This document shows, one piece after another, positions 4,743 through 6,808 of a stretch of DNA of 6,808 nucleotides. The translations under genes and the position numbers were made by a program. Origin of the DNA: Candidatus Coatesiibacteriota bacterium (GTDB taxonomy: Bacteria > B130-G9); contig QMNL01000089.1 in the NCBI GenBank assembly GCA_003647755.1, forward strand, positions 1 to 6,808, written 5' to 3'. Numbering within the stretch: position 1 is the first letter of the stretch; every line of letters starts with the position of its first letter. The notes under the pieces were generated by a model. It saw only the letters and a list, made by a program, of their open reading frames with translations, was not told the origin of the DNA and did not search any database.

Positions 4743-6516
4743 CAACCAGACCAAATGCCTCCAACACGTTGACAATGTGGTCAGCGATCTTCTCCATGTT
4801 AGAGATTATATCATTCGATATTACTTGTCCCCAAAGTTTCTCCTCTGTCTTGCTCTCGCCTCGCTTAAAGGCCACGTATCTGTCCCTGTTCCGCTTGCGA
4901 AGCAGTCGCTTCATCTTATCGATTTTGATCTCCTTCTCGATGGCGGCCACCGTCAACTGCTTGCTTTCCAGCTTCAGCGCGTTGAGCGAATCAGCAGCCA
5001 TGGCCAAAACCGTGTCCGTCATTTCTATAATGTCCTCTTTCGCCGGTCGCGAGAAGCTCTGTCCAAGGGTCCCAAGCCGTTCAAGGAGAACCGCTGTATT
5101 CTCCAGCTCGTCCCCGATGTTCTCAACGTCGTTGACCGCGTGCAACATCTTGGTCAAGACTTCGCTGTCATCAATCGAGACACCCTTGTGCATGACCCTA
5201 CTTATGTATTCGGTGATCTCGGCCTGGTGACGGTCAAGCTCATCCTCATACTTCAGGACATCGGGCATCAGCCCAGTGCTCTCCTGCAAGAGCATCTTCC
5301 TAACCAGACCCAACATCTCCGACGCCCGCTCCAACATGTGCAATATCGCCTTCTTGACCTGTGCGATGGCCACTGGAGGCGATTTGAGAAACTGCTCCTG
5401 CAACAGGTCTCCCACCTTGGTCCGCCTGGGCGCCGCTGTCTTATCGGGCAATATCCACGTGACGAGGCGAGCAAGCTGCTTGATGAACGGGAGCACTATA
5501 ATCGTGTTGAGGACGTTGAACATCGTGTGCGCGTTGGCGATGTGCCTGGCAATGAAAGCCGGTGAATTGGCGTCTCCAGCGGTGATGAAATCCACCAGTT
5601 TGGCGAAATATGGCAGGATTGAGAGTGCCCAAACGACTCCCAATACATTGAAGAAGCAGTGCGCAAGCGCCGTTCTTTTGGCCATGCGGCTGGTGCCTAT
5701 CGATGAGAGCAGCGCGGTTATGGTCGTGCCGATGTTGTCGCCCAGCATTAGTGGCAGGGCTGTCCTGAAATCTATAAGCCCCGTGGTGCCCAGTGCGATG
5801 ACCAGTCCAACCGTAGCACTGCTTGACTGGACAACAGCCGTCAGCATTGCGCCGGCTATAACTCCAAGCAGAGGAGTTGCGCCAAACTGAATAAAGAACT
5901 CTTTGAACTGCTCACTCCCCTGAAGCGGCTTCAGGGCGGTAACCATCGTTGTCAACCCGTAGAAAAGCACCCCAAAGCCAAGCATGACCTGACCCCAAAG
6001 CCGCCAACGTGACCGCTGCCTGGATGCCATCGTGATCGCCATCCCAACCGCAATAGCCGGCAGCGCGAACTTGCTTATTTTGAACGCAACCAGCTGCGCA
6101 GTTACCGTGGTGCCGATGTTCGCTCCGAGCACCACGCCGATCGCCTGCACCAGCGACAGCAGTCCGGCGTTTACGAAACCGACGAGCATCACGGTAGTGG
6201 CGCTACTACTCTGAATGATTGCGGTTACGCCTACGCCGACAAGCACTCCCCTTATCGGGCCTCCGGTCAGCATCTCGAGTATGTGTCTGAGCCGTGCCCC
6301 GGCAGCTTTCTGAAGGGAATCCGACATGATTTGAATGCCGAATATGAATAGCCCAAGACCGCCCAAAACCCCGAACACAAGCGGGACGGGATCGACCGTG
6401 CTTCTAAGACGCCATAACCCCGCACCAATGCCGGTCAGCCAGAGCACACAAAAAGCAGCGACGAGAACGCTCAGTCCGATAAGCTTCTTCCTGAGCACCG
6501 CCAAGTTCAGAGCCAT
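4735..6516 (-). CDS. Na+/phosphate cotransporter (NptA/PNaS family) with C-terminal PhoU-like domain
   Basis: The 593-residue protein is an inner-membrane sodium-coupled phosphate transporter. An extra hydrophobic segment (about 12-35) precedes the transport domain. Two inverted-topology repeats carry QSSSATT (102-108) and QSSSATV (230-236), the substrate and ion signature of the NptA/SLC34 group. These are paired with GANIGTT (131-137) and GDNIGTT (259-265). AHCFFNVLG and AHTMFNVLN (from 285 and 329) are a further internal duplication. From about 380 to 588 the protein is a soluble, charged, helical PhoU-like domain with DVENIGDELEN (463-473) and an ADHIVN segment near the end. I chose the second of two adjacent ATGs because AGGAG (complement of 6522-6526) is five bases from it and only two from the ATG at 6519. 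It is the first gene of the apparent operon, behind the promoter at 6575-6603, and overlaps the next gene by 8 bases. PhoU may tune phosphate flux; phosphate export is also reported for family members. Confidence 0.93.
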   Translation of the reverse strand: MALNLAVLRKKLIGLSVLVAAFCVLWLTGIGAGLWRLRSTVDPVPLVFGVLGGLGLFIFGIQIMSDSLQKAAGARLRHILEMLTGGPIRGVLVGVGVTAIIQSSSATTVMLVGFVNAGLLSLVQAIGVVLGANIGTTVTAQLVAFKISKFALPAIAVGMAITMASRQRSRWRLWGQVMLGFGVLFYGLTTMVTALKPLQGSEQFKEFFIQFGATPLLGVIAGAMLTAVVQSSSATVGLVIALGTTGLIDFRTALPLMLGDNIGTTITALLSSIGTSRMAKRTALAHCFFNVLGVVWALSILPYFAKLVDFITAGDANSPAFIARHIANAHTMFNVLNTIIVLPFIKQLARLVTWILPDKTAAPRRTKVGDLLQEQFLKSPPVAIAQVKKAILHMLERASEMLGLVRKMLLQESTGLMPDVLKYEDELDRHQAEITEYISRVMHKGVSIDDSEVLTKMLHAVNDVENIGDELENTAVLLERLGTLGQSFSRPAKEDIIEMTDTVLAMAADSLNALKLESKQLTVAAIEKEIKIDKMKRLLRKRNRDRYVAFKRGESKTEEKLWGQVISNDIISNMEKIADHIVNVLEAFGLVDE

Positions 6517-6521
6517 CATTT

Positions 6522-6526
6522 CTCCT
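6522..6526 (-). promoter_or_regulatory. Shine-Dalgarno choosing between two adjacent ATGs of the transporter
   Basis: AGGAG on the minus strand lies five bases from the ATG at 6516 and two from the ATG at 6519, favouring the second. A short palindrome, GGGTT-A-AACCC, sits directly upstream at 6530-6540. Confidence 0.65.
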
Positions 6527-6574
6527 AATGGGTTAAACCCGAAACGAACAAGCCGCTAAAAACAGATGAACCAG

Positions 6575-6603
6575 AGCCTATTGCCAACCCCAATTCGTGT
6601 CAA
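6575..6603 (-). promoter_or_regulatory. Probable sigma70-type promoter of the transporter operon
   Basis: On the minus strand a perfect TTGACA (complement of 6598-6603) is followed by a 17-base spacer and TAGGCT (complement of 6575-6580). The -35 box and spacing are ideal. The -10 box matches only at T1, A2 and T6, which would suit a weak or activated promoter. Initiation near 6568 would give a leader of about 50 bases before the transporter start. No Pho-box-like direct repeats were recognised beside it. Confidence 0.5.
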
Positions 6604-6628
6604 TTGCCATTCACCTCCCCCATAATCA

Positions 6629-6808
6629 GATTGACGCAAGTAGTTGTAGTCCTTTGAAGTGCGGCGGCTTGACGCCGCCATTTCTCGTCGCGGTTTGACG
6701 CGACATCGATTCTATGTCAATCAAGGCTGCAGCGATCGCCTTTCGGAAAGAGATGAAACTGTCTATTGGAGCGCGGTGTCAAGCCACCGCAAATGAAAGC
6801 GGCGTCAA
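6629..6808. repeat. Cluster of small GC-rich palindromes around TTGACGC / GCGTCAA, cut by the window edge
   Basis: TTGACGC occurs at 6631-6637, 6669-6675 and 6695-6701, and its reverse complement GCGTCAA at 6802-6808. Three occurrences of a TTGAC or GTCAA core sit in hairpins. They are GGCGGC/GCCGCC (6663-6668 and 6674-6679), GTCGCG/CGCGAC (6687-6692 and 6699-6704) and GCGGTG/CACCGC (6773-6778 and 6785-6790). The left hairpins carry TTGAC and the right ones GTCAA, so the whole has a loose inverted symmetry. The space between them (6705-6770) holds an 11-base palindrome at 6740-6750 and nothing coding. This resembles dispersed palindromic intergenic repeats. The unit probably continues past 6808. 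No transposase or tandem periodicity is visible. Confidence 0.6.

Noticed and set aside
4600..5565. A 321-codon open frame on the plus strand
   Set aside because: It lies antisense to the transporter and the lipobox gene, which have clear family motifs or coupling. Its translation shows no domain and looks like a reverse-strand shadow of GC-rich coding DNA.
5276..5890. A 204-codon open frame on the plus strand
   Set aside because: It is antisense to the QSSS and PhoU-linker region of the transporter. The Ser/Ala/Met-rich translation is what reverse reading of that gene gives.
6582..6614. A 10-codon leader frame on the minus strand (MAIDTNWGWQ) after GGAGGTGA
   Set aside because: It overlaps the proposed -35 box and spacer, its GGAGG is only three bases from the ATG, and no attenuator structure follows. 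It is probably chance.
6732..6739. GCGATCGC, resembling the cyanobacterial HIP1 octamer
   Set aside because: Only this copy and one inside the LipM-type gene near 3613 were noticed, which is not an enrichment, and nothing else suggests a cyanobacterium.

Overview
The window is a bacterial chromosome fragment of moderately high GC. All seven genes I can support lie on the minus strand, so transcription runs from right to left. The proteins are bacterial: ribosomal protein bL28, RNase PH, a two-component receiver with an HD-GYP domain, and a lipobox protein. None of them fixes a phylum. Non-ATG starts are frequent, with two GTG and two TTG among seven genes. The combination would suit a poorly sampled bacterial lineage, but that is inference.

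Layout in transcription order. The right end (about 6629-6808) is non-coding and carries a cluster of small GC-rich palindromes built around TTGACGC/GCGTCAA, cut by the window edge. Next comes a good sigma70-like promoter (TTGACA at 6598-6603, 17-base spacer). It is followed by a sodium/phosphate cotransporter with a PhoU-like tail (4735-6516). That gene overlaps by 8 bases a small unrecognised lipobox membrane protein (4356-4742). A LipM-type octanoyltransferase (3486-4289), RNase PH (2700-3434) and ribosomal protein bL28 (2382-2624) follow. The bL28 gene has its own TTGACA promoter.

The most unusual part is the left third. One 633-residue reading frame (434-2335) joins a response-regulator receiver, a coiled coil, a complete HD-GYP cyclic-di-GMP phosphodiesterase domain and a complete GlmU-type UDP-GlcNAc pyrophosphorylase domain. 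It lacks the left-handed beta-helix acetyltransferase half of ordinary GlmU. Its stop codon overlaps the GTG start of a phosphohexomutase (1-437, running off the window) in a GTGA arrangement. The mutase makes a sugar-1-phosphate and the pyrophosphorylase turns such a product into a nucleotide sugar. The pair therefore looks like a nucleotide-sugar module under direct two-component and cyclic-di-GMP control.

The genes on either side are mainly housekeeping: phosphate uptake, lipoylation, tRNA 3' maturation and the ribosome. I saw no mobile element, CRISPR array, tRNA or rRNA gene, or convincing intrinsic terminator.
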